From NCBI GenBank assembly GCA_002427745.1, contig DIYF01000093.1, forward strand, positions 1-37,523: DNA of 37,523 bases. The letters run 5' to 3'. A program made the translations under genes and the position numbers. Of this stretch, positions 7,514 to 15,424 are shown piece after piece. The notes under the pieces were generated by a model. That model was given only the letters and a program-made list of their open reading frames with translations, searched no databases and was not told the DNA's origin. Every line of letters starts with the position of its first letter. Position 1 is the stretch's first letter. Source of the stretch: Roseivirga sp. UBA6061 (GTDB taxonomy: Bacteria > Bacteroidota > Bacteroidia > Cytophagales > Cyclobacteriaceae).

Positions 7514-10500
7514 TTAGTTCTTAAAAGACTCTGAGAAATCGTCAAAGAAACCCAGGTCTGTTTTATCATATTCTTCCTGCATCTTAGGCCACTCATTCTC
7601 AAAGAAGTTGTTTACAGCATCCATGGCTGTTTGCATCATCTTTTTGGCGTTTTCGAGCAGTTGTTTTTCTGTATCGCCAGGAGTTCCCATTCTTGAGCTG
7701 TTGTACCTTCTGGCTTGTGATATCCAGGTACCGGCCGTAGGAGTGAAGCTTCTGAAAATACCCTGAATACTTCTGTCTCTTGGCAAGCCGATGGTGATTT
7801 TACGTACTTCAGTAAACTTCTCCTTCAGGTCTTTCATTACCTTCTTCAGGTCCTTCACATTGTCTTTTTCAGCATCTTTGATACGGGCTTCCACCTTTTT
7901 GATAGCGGCATCAGCCTTTCTCATGCGGTCTGAAATCTTAGACCATGTCTGTGACATTTCCAGTACCTGATCTTCGAAAGCTTCATTGGCACGCAGCTCA
8001 CTCATAGTGATGTCGATGCGTGGATCCAGGTGTACTTTTACTTTCTTGCTGATGGTTTGCTTGTTATAGCTTACTACCAGGGTGTATTCACCAGGAAGTA
8101 CCGATCCGGCAGATTGCTCACGGTTACGGCCGCCACCGCCACCTTGCTGGAAGCCGCCAAAGCCTCCGCCTCCGCGACCTACAGTCGGGAATGGATTTTT
8201 TCTGTCAAGTCCCCAGCTCACTGAGTTGATCTCGCCTTTCTTAATCTTTGAAATGCTCAGTGTTCTTACTGTATCACCGGCTGCATTCAATACAAAGAGT
8301 TTGCCCTTGGTAGGCAGTTTCTTCACAGTGCTGTCAGCCTTAGCTTCGGTGTTGTCTTTTTTACCCTTCTTTTTCTTCTTTTTCTTGCCTTTGGCAGGAG
8401 CTTCCTCCTCTTTCTTTTTGGCATCATCTCTCACGAAGAATTTCAGAGTAGTCTGGCTCACATATTTGTTTTGCCCCTCAAAAGGACCACCATCTGCAGG
8501 GAAACGCATACCGGCAGGCTGACGATAACTTACCTGGTAACCATCTACAGGATCAAAAACAGTGATATCAGCATTCAGTACATTGTCAACACCCTTAGCA
8601 GCAAACTCACGCAGCGGGCGAATATCATCCAGTACGTAGAAAGCACGGCCGAATGTACCGATAGCAAGGTCATGCTCTCTGGTTTGTAGTGCCAGGTCCA
8701 TTGTAGAGGCAGAAGGATATCCGTGCTTCCACTTGTTCCAGTTTTGTCCTTTGTCAAAGCTCACAAACAGGCCGTTTTCCGTACCCAGGAAGACCAGGTT
8801 TGGCTCAATCGGATCCTGAAGGATAGAGAGTGTATAACCAAAAACATCATTTTCATCCACAATACGTGTCCAGGTCTGACCGTAGTCGGCCGTGTGGTAA
8901 GCGTATGGCGTAAAGTTATTTCTTCTGTAGTCGTTGGCCACTACAAAGGCTTCACCGGCATTGTAATCCGATGCTCTGATCTGAGGGATCCAGCTACCGG
9001 CCGGCAGACCAGGCAGTTTAGAGGCTACGTTCTCCCAGTTGTCACCACGATCTTTCGTTACCTGGATGTTTCCGTCATCCGTTCCTGCCCAGATAACATT
9101 TCTGTCTACAGGGCTTGGGGCAATGGCCAGAATGGTTGTATGGTTTTCTGCACCGGTCGCATCGTAAGTCAAACCACCGCTTTCAGATTGCTTCTGCTTT
9201 TCAGGATCATTTGTAGACAGGTCCGGAGAAATGATGGTCCAGTCATCACCACGGTTTGAGCTGTAGTGCAGAAACTGAGAGCCATAATAGACACCGTCAT
9301 TATTGTGCGGGTCAATGGCCACCGGAGCATTCCAGTTAAACCTCAAAGTAGTGGCTGTATCAGGAGCGGTAGGTCTTACCGTTTTGTTACGTCCGCTTAC
9401 ACGGTCATATCTACTTACATTTCCCTGCTGTGACATGGTGTAGCCATAGCGTGAGTCACCGGGAATGGGCGCCACATCAAAACCATCACCGAAGCTGAGC
9501 TCCTGCCAGTCGTGATTGCGGATACCTGAGAAATTAAATACATAAGAAGGTCCTACCCAGGATCCGTTGTCCTGCATACCACCATAAAGGTTGTATGGGA
9601 ATTCATCATCCACATTGATGTGGTAAAACTGACCTACAGGCAGTTTTTCAGTAAAGCGCCAGGTCTTACCCATATCCCGGGTAATGTTCAGACCACCATC
9701 GTTACCGTCAATCATAAATGAAGGATCTTCCGGGTGAATCCACCAGGCATGGTGATCAGGGTGAACACCAAAGTAGGGGAGAATTACTTCGAAGCTTTTA
9801 CCGCCATCTTCAGAACGGGATACACGCGAGTAAAGGCTGTAAATTCTGTTTTCATTTTTCGGATCTACGTAGATATCTGCATAGTAGAAAGGACGATCCC
9901 CGATATTCTGCGTACTGGCCGAAGCAGCTCTGCGGCTCCATGATTTACCACCATCGGTACTTCTGTAAAGGCCATTGGCTTTTGATTCGATCAGGGCATA
10001 TACATAATCAGGGTTACTGCGTGAGATCGCCAGACCAATACGACCCAGCTCGCCTTTAGGCAAACCTTCTTCGCTGGTAAGTTTTTTAAAGTTATCACCA
10101 CCGTCATAAGTCACATAGAGACCAGAACCTTCACCGCCAGACTTGAAGAACCATGGCCAGCGTTTGTGCTCCCACATGGCAACAAAAATCTTGTCAGGGT
10201 TGTTAGGATCAGCTACCATGTCGGCAACACCTGTCAGGTTGTTATTGAACAGGATTTGCTTCCAGGTTTTACCGCCATCTTTGGTGCGGTACAGACCGCG
10301 CTCATCGTGCTCTCCCCAGGGAGAACCAATAGCACCCACGTATACTGTATTAGGATCGTTTGGGTGGATGTAGATTCTGTGGATGTTACGGGTCTTTTCC
10401 AGTCCCATGAGTTCCCAGGTTGCCCCGCCATCTATGGACTTATAAACACCATAACCACCTGATACAGAGTTTCTGGGGTTACCTTCACCGGTACCGACCC

Positions 10501-10840
10501 AGATGACGTCAGGATTTTTCTGATTGATTGCAATGGCACCTATACCGAGCACTTCCTCATCATCAAAGAGAGGCTCCCAATTGAGGCCACCTCCTGTAGA
10601 ACGCCAGAGGCCGCCAGAGGCAGCTCCTGCATAAATGACGTCAGGGTTGCTTTGTACTACATCTATGGCAGTGATACGACCACTCATAGCGCCCGGGCCA
10701 ATGCTACGGGCTTTCATATTCTTGAATATGTCCATATCTACTTTCTGGGCCCATGAGGGGCTCAAAAGCAGCATGAACAGCATCATCAACGATGCTTTCC
10801 AAATGTTGTTTTTGAGAATTTGGAGACTGGAAAAAGTCAT
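7514..10840 (-). CDS. Large exported Asp-box (BNR/sortilin-like) beta-propeller protein
   Basis: Starting at the ATG at 10840 gives 1108 residues; a TTG 36 bp upstream is less likely because the ATG directly precedes a clean signal peptide ending SPSWAQ. At least eleven Asp-box motifs (SxDxGxTW style) occur, for example SIDGGATW, TKDGGKTW, STDGGKSW, TRDMGKTW, TKDRGDNW and TADYGQTW. They mark two beta-propellers of the VPS10/sialidase-like type often annotated as glycosyl hydrolase without proven activity. Near residue 800 there is a lysine-rich stretch (bases about 8345-8400), then a Gly-rich loop (about 8125-8185), then an Ig-like and a helical C-terminal domain. No type IX sorting tail is evident. 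Similar proteins are widespread in marine Bacteroidota; the substrate is unknown. It is a single gene with terminators on both sides. Confidence 0.9.
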   Translation of the reverse strand: MTFSSLQILKNNIWKASLMMLFMLLLSPSWAQKVDMDIFKNMKARSIGPGAMSGRITAIDVVQSNPDVIYAGAASGGLWRSTGGGLNWEPLFDDEEVLGIGAIAINQKNPDVIWVGTGEGNPRNSVSGGYGVYKSIDGGATWELMGLEKTRNIHRIYIHPNDPNTVYVGAIGSPWGEHDERGLYRTKDGGKTWKQILFNNNLTGVADMVADPNNPDKIFVAMWEHKRWPWFFKSGGEGSGLYVTYDGGDNFKKLTSEEGLPKGELGRIGLAISRSNPDYVYALIESKANGLYRSTDGGKSWSRRAASASTQNIGDRPFYYADIYVDPKNENRIYSLYSRVSRSEDGGKSFEVILPYFGVHPDHHAWWIHPEDPSFMIDGNDGGLNITRDMGKTWRFTEKLPVGQFYHINVDDEFPYNLYGGMQDNGSWVGPSYVFNFSGIRNHDWQELSFGDGFDVAPIPGDSRYGYTMSQQGNVSRYDRVSGRNKTVRPTAPDTATTLRFNWNAPVAIDPHNNDGVYYGSQFLHYSSNRGDDWTIISPDLSTNDPEKQKQSESGGLTYDATGAENHTTILAIAPSPVDRNVIWAGTDDGNIQVTKDRGDNWENVASKLPGLPAGSWIPQIRASDYNAGEAFVVANDYRRNNFTPYAYHTADYGQTWTRIVDENDVFGYTLSILQDPIEPNLVFLGTENGLFVSFDKGQNWNKWKHGYPSASTMDLALQTREHDLAIGTFGRAFYVLDDIRPLREFAAKGVDNVLNADITVFDPVDGYQVSYRQPAGMRFPADGGPFEGQNKYVSQTTLKFFVRDDAKKKEEEAPAKGKKKKKKKGKKDNTEAKADSTVKKLPTKGKLFVLNAAGDTVRTLSISKIKKGEINSVSWGLDRKNPFPTVGRGGGGFGGFQQGGGGGRNREQSAGSVLPGEYTLVVSYNKQTISKKVKVHLDPRIDITMSELRANEAFEDQVLEMSQTWSKISDRMRKADAAIKKVEARIKDAEKDNVKDLKKVMKDLKEKFTEVRKITIGLPRDRSIQGIFRSFTPTAGTWISQARRYNSSRMGTPGDTEKQLLENAKKMMQTAMDAVNNFFENEWPKMQEEYDKTDLGFFDDFSESFKN

Positions 10841-10925
10841 TGGATACTGGTTTGATTGAAAATTAAACTCAGTCAAAGTACACCAAGTTGAAGCCCGGTG
10901 AAATCCAATTTCTAAGAACGCAAAG

Positions 10926-10982
10926 AATGGGTTATGAATGGTTGTGACTAAAAGAAGGAGCCATCACGATTCATAACCCATT
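10926..10982. terminator. Long inverted repeat, probable terminator of the barrel gene
   Basis: AATGGGTTATGAAT (10926-10939) and ATTCATAACCCATT (10969-10982) are a perfect 14-bp inverted pair around a 29-nt loop that can form a further short GTGA/TCAC stem. It begins 20 bp past the stop of the minus-strand barrel gene and is followed on that strand by CTTTG, a weak T-tract. It could also lie upstream of the propeller promoter as a regulatory site. Confidence 0.5.
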
Positions 10983-11002
10983 GTATAGAATGTTTTAGAA
11001 CT

Positions 11003-11683
11003 TTATTCTATTGAAGACAGCAGTACTTTTACCCCGATACTGAAAGTGAGGTAGTCGATTCTGGCATTTTTGATATTCAGATCGTAGGCCTCAAACTCAT
11101 TATTGTAAGTCACAGACCGTGAAGTCAGGTAATCAGCTTGTGTACCTCTGAGGGTTTTTACCCTGAAATCGAGGCTCACATACTCATCGAGAAATATCTC
11201 CAGACCACCGCCTACACCGTAGCTCAGCGAAAAATCACCCAGATCTTTGTGCTGTGCAAACTCCTCTTCCAGGGCGCTGTCTCTGAAGTTGGCCCGTGTG
11301 TAGATATAATTGAAGCCTGACAGAAAATCCACATAGGGCTGAATCATGCCCTTTACGGGTGGTTTGATGCGTACAAAAGCCATGGTATTGAAAATTTCGT
11401 TGTTGCGTCTCACCCGAACATCTCCCAGGTCTGGCCCGTGCCAGCCATCGCGCACTTCAGAGCCGTAACGGATAAAGTTGAGCTGACCGCCTACATGTAT
11501 AGGAGAGTTGTTGAGCTGAACGGCTACTTCCAGACCGAAACCGCCTCCCCAAAGCTCGGGAGAATCTTTTTTAAAGTCGCCAGTGGGAGCAAAGCCTTCC
11601 AGACTGAATCCGAAGGTAGACTGTGCCATGCCCATTGCCTGGAACAGAAGCACAGAAAGGGAAAGAAGAAAAAATTTACGCAT
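11003..11683 (-). CDS. Outer-membrane beta-barrel protein (porin-like, OMP_b-brl family)
   Basis: From the ATG at 11683 the protein has 226 residues, with a signal peptide (MRKFFLLSLSVLLFQ...MAQ). A longer frame begins 39 bp upstream but lacks a proper signal start. The mature part shows the 8-10 strand pattern of the OMP_b-brl superfamily: FGFSLEGFAPTGDF, GGGFGLEVAVQLN, PVHVGGQLNFIRYGS-like strands, LSYGVGGGLEIFLDEYVSLDFRVKTLRG and the terminal YLTFSIGVKVLL. The function is probably structural or porin-like. It is transcribed divergently from the XRE-S24 regulator, which makes it a candidate target of that regulator. Confidence 0.8.
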   Translation of the reverse strand: MRKFFLLSLSVLLFQAMGMAQSTFGFSLEGFAPTGDFKKDSPELWGGGFGLEVAVQLNNSPIHVGGQLNFIRYGSEVRDGWHGPDLGDVRVRRNNEIFNTMAFVRIKPPVKGMIQPYVDFLSGFNYIYTRANFRDSALEEEFAQHKDLGDFSLSYGVGGGLEIFLDEYVSLDFRVKTLRGTQADYLTSRSVTYNNEFEAYDLNIKNARIDYLTFSIGVKVLLSSIE

Positions 11684-11803
11684 TGGTTGAATATTTTGTT
11701 GACCTGCCAGGTCTATAGCCAATAATGTGCCAGAAAAATCGTTACTCGCTACTTATTCTAACTCTACGACTGTAAGAGATCAGGGTTTGTTACCAGGAGT
11801 GTT

Positions 11804-11841
11804 TACTAAAATAATTGGTTTAATAACTAATTTATTTAGTA
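11804..11841. promoter_or_regulatory. Nested inverted repeats upstream of the XRE-S24 regulator
   Basis: TACTAAAATAATT (11804-11816) and AATTTATTTAGTA (11829-11841) are inverted with 11 of 13 matches. Inside them AATTGGTT (11813-11820) and AACTAATT (11825-11832) match inverted at 7 of 8. The cluster is 37-74 bp before the regulator ATG, in the spacer shared with the divergent barrel gene. A near-consensus -7 box TAACTTAG (11850-11857) follows on the plus strand. It is a candidate autoregulatory operator. Confidence 0.5.
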
Positions 11842-11877
11842 TAAGGTATTAACTTAGCTCAGCACAAGTCTATTCCC

Positions 11878-12663
11878 ATGAGTATTATTTCAGAAAATAT
11901 TAAGCACCTGAGAAAGCAAAAAGGCTGGACACAGGGTGATCTGGCAGAAAAAATCGACATTAAGCGTTCCCTGGTAGGGGCTTATGAGGAGGGACGGGCT
12001 GACCCGCGCCTGAACAACCTGATGAATATTTGTCGCCTGTTCAAAGTTTCTGTAGACACCCTGATCAGTAAAGATCTGACCAAACTGAGTCTGGCACAGG
12101 TGGAAAAACTGGGTAATGGCAAGAAGACAGATACCAAAATTTTGTCTATCACGGTAAATCAAGACGATGAGGAATATATAGACCTGATTCCTCAGAAAGC
12201 GTCTGCCGGCTATATGAATGGTTATGCCGACCCGGAGTACCTGGGAGATATGCCCAAGTTCCATATTCCAAACCTGCCCGGTAATGGTACCTATCGTGCT
12301 TTTGAGATTACGGGAGACTCGATGCTGCCGCTGAAACCCGGAACGATCGTCATTGGGCGTTACCTGGAAGATGTGCGCGACTTGCGCAATGGACAGTGTT
12401 ATGTCATCCTTTCAAAGGAGGAGGGCGTAGTGTACAAGCGTGTCTTTGACTATGCTGAGGAGCATGGCAAGCTTTTTCTGGTATCGGATAACAAGGCCTA
12501 TTCTCCCTACGAAATTGCTGTTGGCGATGTGCTTGAAATCTGGGAGGCCAAAGCCTACTTGAGCATGGAACTACCGGAACACTCTGAAGAGGAGATGAAT
12601 TTTGAAAAACTCACCAACATTGTGATGGATCTTCAGCAGGAGATCATTAAGCTGAAAAGCTAG
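11878..12663 (+). CDS. XRE-family regulator with S24 LexA-like self-cleavage domain
   Basis: A 261-residue protein. Residues 5-62 are an XRE helix-turn-helix (IKHLRKQKGWTQGDLAEKI, SLVGAYEEGRADPRLNNLMN). After a linker, residues about 105-220 form an S24 peptidase domain: a cleavage-site-like Ala110-Gly111 (KASAGYM), the nucleophile Ser148 in GDSM and the general base Lys187 in VVYKRV. The Ser-Lys distance of 39 is close to that in LexA (37). Phage CI and LexA proteins of this design are cut in a RecA-dependent way after DNA damage, so this may be a damage-responsive repressor; that is inference. No phage genes are nearby. Its stop codon interlocks with that of the convergent 417-residue gene in the palindrome CTAG. 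Confidence 0.9.
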   Translation: MSIISENIKHLRKQKGWTQGDLAEKIDIKRSLVGAYEEGRADPRLNNLMNICRLFKVSVDTLISKDLTKLSLAQVEKLGNGKKTDTKILSITVNQDDEEYIDLIPQKASAGYMNGYADPEYLGDMPKFHIPNLPGNGTYRAFEITGDSMLPLKPGTIVIGRYLEDVRDLRNGQCYVILSKEEGVVYKRVFDYAEEHGKLFLVSDNKAYSPYEIAVGDVLEIWEAKAYLSMELPEHSEEEMNFEKLTNIVMDLQQEIIKLKS

Positions 12664-13913
12664 TTTTTACTGAGCATCATACCGACCATGAGTCGCAGAT
12701 AGGTATAATTCAACGCTCCCTGATCAAACCAGGCCGGGGAGAAACGGGCATCGAAAAAAATGGTGCGCCTGGCATTATAGGCGATTCCTGCTCCCATATT
12801 CATGCCTACGCGAAAGGGGTTGGCAAACTCCTGGGTAAAGGCCCTGAAGGCCTCTGCACCATCCTGCAAAATTCTGCCATCTACTACCACATCGCTGGAT
12901 GTGGCGTACTGCATTTCAAGCCCTCCGCCAAAGGTTACATTGAATCTCCTTCCCGGAAGTTTGTATTTCAGGTTCAGGGGAAGGCTGATTACAGTACGTG
13001 ACAGCTCAACGGAAGTACGATAATCTATCTGTCCGAAGATTCCCACAAAATCTGCCGGCAGCGCGATGTTGATGAAGTTGGATACGATATCATCGCTTTG
13101 TCTTACCAGCTGAGTAGCAGTGAATTCTCCGAGGTAATCTTCCTGACTGATCATGAGGTCGGCATCAAGAAACAGACGGCCGGTACCTCTTGAAACTTCT
13201 TTTTCCACTCTGATTCCTGCCGAGAAGGATTGTCGGTTGACCTCGCCACTATGCCCGTTGAGGGTAAGTCTTGACAGGCTTGACCCGGCCAGGACACCAA
13301 TTTTGGGAGGAGAGGTTTTGGCAATACCGGTATAGCTGATTCCCTGAGTATTGGCATAGCGTTCATCATAGGCCTTGAGCAAGCGTGTGAGTGATTTGCC
13401 CGATAGCGCAACGTTTTCTATCTCATCAGCTACCAGTTCACTTTTGGGCAGCATGATTCTCAATACATCTATGTAGGTTTTGAATACCTTTTGCCTCAGG
13501 TTATTGCCGACTGTTTTTTGAGTGAGTTTTCTGAACTCTCCCGTCTCATTGCTTTCTATATAAAAGAAGTTACGCCCATTGACATCACGATAGCTGAAGA
13601 GTGTCAGGCTTCCCTGATAGACTACTTCCAGAAATGTGTTTCCCTTTTCTTTGGTGTATCTGGAGAGGAAAAGCAAATCATCTCCCACGCCATAGCCAAA
13701 AAGGTCTTTGGGGAGGAAAGTAGTTTCCTTTTGATTAGCATCCCGGAAGGTGCAGCGTTCAGCAGCCTGGTTATAGCTGATATATTTGATTTCCCCTCTG
13801 AGGGTATCGAAGGGTGAGGTGAGAATATAGCCTTTCTTATAAAGCTGCTGGGCATTCAATACGCTGCTCAAAGAGAGTAAAGTAATGACAAGAAGGGCCG
13901 GTTTTCGAAACAT
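12660..13913 (-). CDS. Exported barrel protein of unknown function, paralogue of the next gene
   Basis: A 417-residue protein with a signal peptide (residues 1-22, ending VLNAQ). Residues about 25-195 form a beta-rich N-terminal region with the patterns YILTSPFDTLRGEIKYIS, LFGYGVGDDLLFLSR, FLEVVYQGSLTLFSYRD and TYIDVLRIMLP. Residues about 215-417 look like an OMP_b-brl-type barrel (GVLAGSSLSRLTLNG, VISLPLNLKYKLPG, VGMNMGAGIAYNARRTIFFDARF). The adjacent 414-residue gene shares this layout and motifs, so the two arose by duplication. I know of no characterised homologue. The stop overlaps the stop of the convergent XRE-S24 gene. Confidence 0.8.
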   Translation of the reverse strand: MFRKPALLVITLLSLSSVLNAQQLYKKGYILTSPFDTLRGEIKYISYNQAAERCTFRDANQKETTFLPKDLFGYGVGDDLLFLSRYTKEKGNTFLEVVYQGSLTLFSYRDVNGRNFFYIESNETGEFRKLTQKTVGNNLRQKVFKTYIDVLRIMLPKSELVADEIENVALSGKSLTRLLKAYDERYANTQGISYTGIAKTSPPKIGVLAGSSLSRLTLNGHSGEVNRQSFSAGIRVEKEVSRGTGRLFLDADLMISQEDYLGEFTATQLVRQSDDIVSNFINIALPADFVGIFGQIDYRTSVELSRTVISLPLNLKYKLPGRRFNVTFGGGLEMQYATSSDVVVDGRILQDGAEAFRAFTQEFANPFRVGMNMGAGIAYNARRTIFFDARFSPAWFDQGALNYTYLRLMVGMMLSKN

Positions 13914-14076
13914 GTTTAAGGTTGGGATGGTCTCCTCCTCCTTAATTTACTCATTTATGCCGGTAAAAAGGTCCGGAAAGTTGATTGAACCTGTCTTTTA
14001 ATTGATTAGTGTTGAAGCGGTGACAATTCCAGGAGCGTTCCCGTGGATTTTTTGACCTTTCTATCCATAGAAAAAT

Positions 14077-14108
14077 AAAAGGCACCCCGCTTTTCCGGAG
14101 TGCCTTTT
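14077..14108 (-). terminator. Intrinsic terminator after the 414-residue barrel gene
   Basis: GGCAC-c-CCG (14081-14089) pairs with CGG-a-GTGCC (14096-14104), with one mismatch and a loop of six. A and T flanks are present, and on the minus strand the T-tract is TTTTATTTTT. It lies 34 bp beyond the stop at 14142 and separates the two paralogous genes into different transcripts. Confidence 0.9.
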
Positions 14109-14141
14109 GCTGTAGTTCGGACTTGCCGAAGCGCTTGTAGT

Positions 14142-15386
14142 CTATTTTGATTTTTTAGGTAAACCTATGCCCAGCACAAACTGAAGTGTATTGATCTTGA
14201 TTGTTCTTCGATCAGGAACAATGGCGATATACCTTGCGTCAATATTCACCGGTATTTTGGTATTGAAGTCAATGCCTATTCCTGCCAGAAAACCAAACTG
14301 AAAGCCGGTTAGGGCAGGGTTAACGAATTCAGTAATCTGATTACCTACAATTTCTCCGCGTGAGCCTGACCTGGAGATATTCAATGTTCCTTGTCCTCCT
14401 CCCATGATCACCAGATTTCGCTTGGTGCCGGGAAAGCGATACCTGACGATCAGTGGAACTTTCAGGGCCATGGCATTGTGGTTTATCTCGAATGCCACCG
14501 GGGTAACTCTGGGAGTGCCTATGAGATTGAAGACGGTAACCGTATTGATAATACGGCCATCAAATTTTTCAGGAGTAGCCCAGAAACCTGTTTCCAAAAA
14601 CATGCGGTTAGTTGATCTTGATATCTGCTTGGTAAGTCCTAAACCAAAGCTGGGAGAGGTACTGGTGATTTTGCCAACGAAGCCCTCGTTTTGCAATTCG
14701 TTCAGGCCCACTGCGGCTACCAGCTTAAGCTTCCATGGGCTGCTGACCTCTTTGGATTCATAAGAGTCAAATGAATCGGGAGTAGTGCCATCGTGTTCAT
14801 GAAGCAGCGCAACCAGCGAAGGCCTTCTGAGCGAGGTGCTTTTGATCCTTTTTTCAACCTCTCCGGCTCTGGGCAGTAAGATTCTGAATACATCCTTGTA
14901 GGTGTCGATGCGCTTCTGCCGCTGCCTTATCTTAATCATTTTGAAGGTGAGCTTTCTAAACTCTTCCAGTTCCTTATTCTCGAGATAATAGTGGTCTCTG
15001 CTATTCTGGTCGCGATAGCCATAAAGGCTGACAGAGCCTTCATAGATCAACTCCAGGAAACGATAACTGCCGTTTTCAATTTTTTTGGACAGGAATGTAA
15101 TGTCGTCTGTGAGTCCGTAGCCGTAAAGGTCTGCAGGTGCATAATAATCCTCCTTTTCAGATCCTTTCGGGGTGAAGTAGAGTTCCAGGTTTCCCCTGGA
15201 AAAACTGAGATATCTGACCGACCCATAGACCGTATCAACTGGTGACTGGAGAATGAACCCATCGCGGTTCAACTGTTGGGCATTGACCTGGTAAGAGGAT
15301 ATGAAAAGCCCCAGACATATGAGTCCAAGGCAGTAGCGAACACCTCTTTGTCCTGTACTCTCAGGTACGGATAGTTTCTTCAACAT
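14142..15386 (-). CDS. Exported barrel protein of unknown function, paralogue of the preceding gene
   Basis: A 414-residue protein with a signal peptide (hydrophobic core GLICLGLFISSY, ending VNAQ). It matches the 417-residue neighbour: GFILQSPVDTVYGSVRYLS, LYGYGLTDDITFLSK, FLELIYEGSVSLYGYRD, EEFRKLTFKM, TYKDVFRILLP and a barrel region (FGLGLTKQISRSTNRMFLE, VPLIVRYRFPGTKRNLVIMGGG, FGFLAGIGIDFNTKIPVNIDARY). The conserved N-terminal half, with its GYG-DD-FLS and YRD motifs, may be a distinct surface domain. The gene begins 38 bp after the menE stop on the same strand, so read-through from menE is possible, and it ends in a strong terminator. The function is unknown. Confidence 0.8.
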   Translation of the reverse strand: MLKKLSVPESTGQRGVRYCLGLICLGLFISSYQVNAQQLNRDGFILQSPVDTVYGSVRYLSFSRGNLELYFTPKGSEKEDYYAPADLYGYGLTDDITFLSKKIENGSYRFLELIYEGSVSLYGYRDQNSRDHYYLENKELEEFRKLTFKMIKIRQRQKRIDTYKDVFRILLPRAGEVEKRIKSTSLRRPSLVALLHEHDGTTPDSFDSYESKEVSSPWKLKLVAAVGLNELQNEGFVGKITSTSPSFGLGLTKQISRSTNRMFLETGFWATPEKFDGRIINTVTVFNLIGTPRVTPVAFEINHNAMALKVPLIVRYRFPGTKRNLVIMGGGQGTLNISRSGSRGEIVGNQITEFVNPALTGFQFGFLAGIGIDFNTKIPVNIDARYIAIVPDRRTIKINTLQFVLGIGLPKKSK

Positions 15387-15424
15387 TGTAAAGTTTTTGA
15401 ATGGTTAATTTGTAGGGAGAATTG

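Noticed and set aside
8082..8522. A 146-codon plus-strand frame rich in proline, serine and phenylalanine
   Set aside because: It is the antisense of the Lys- and Gly-rich part of the propeller gene; its composition is explained by the complementary low-complexity codons.
11878..15386. A cryptic prophage around the CI/LexA-like regulator
   Set aside because: No integrase, excisionase, replication, capsid or lysis gene is present; the neighbours are ordinary envelope genes and menE.
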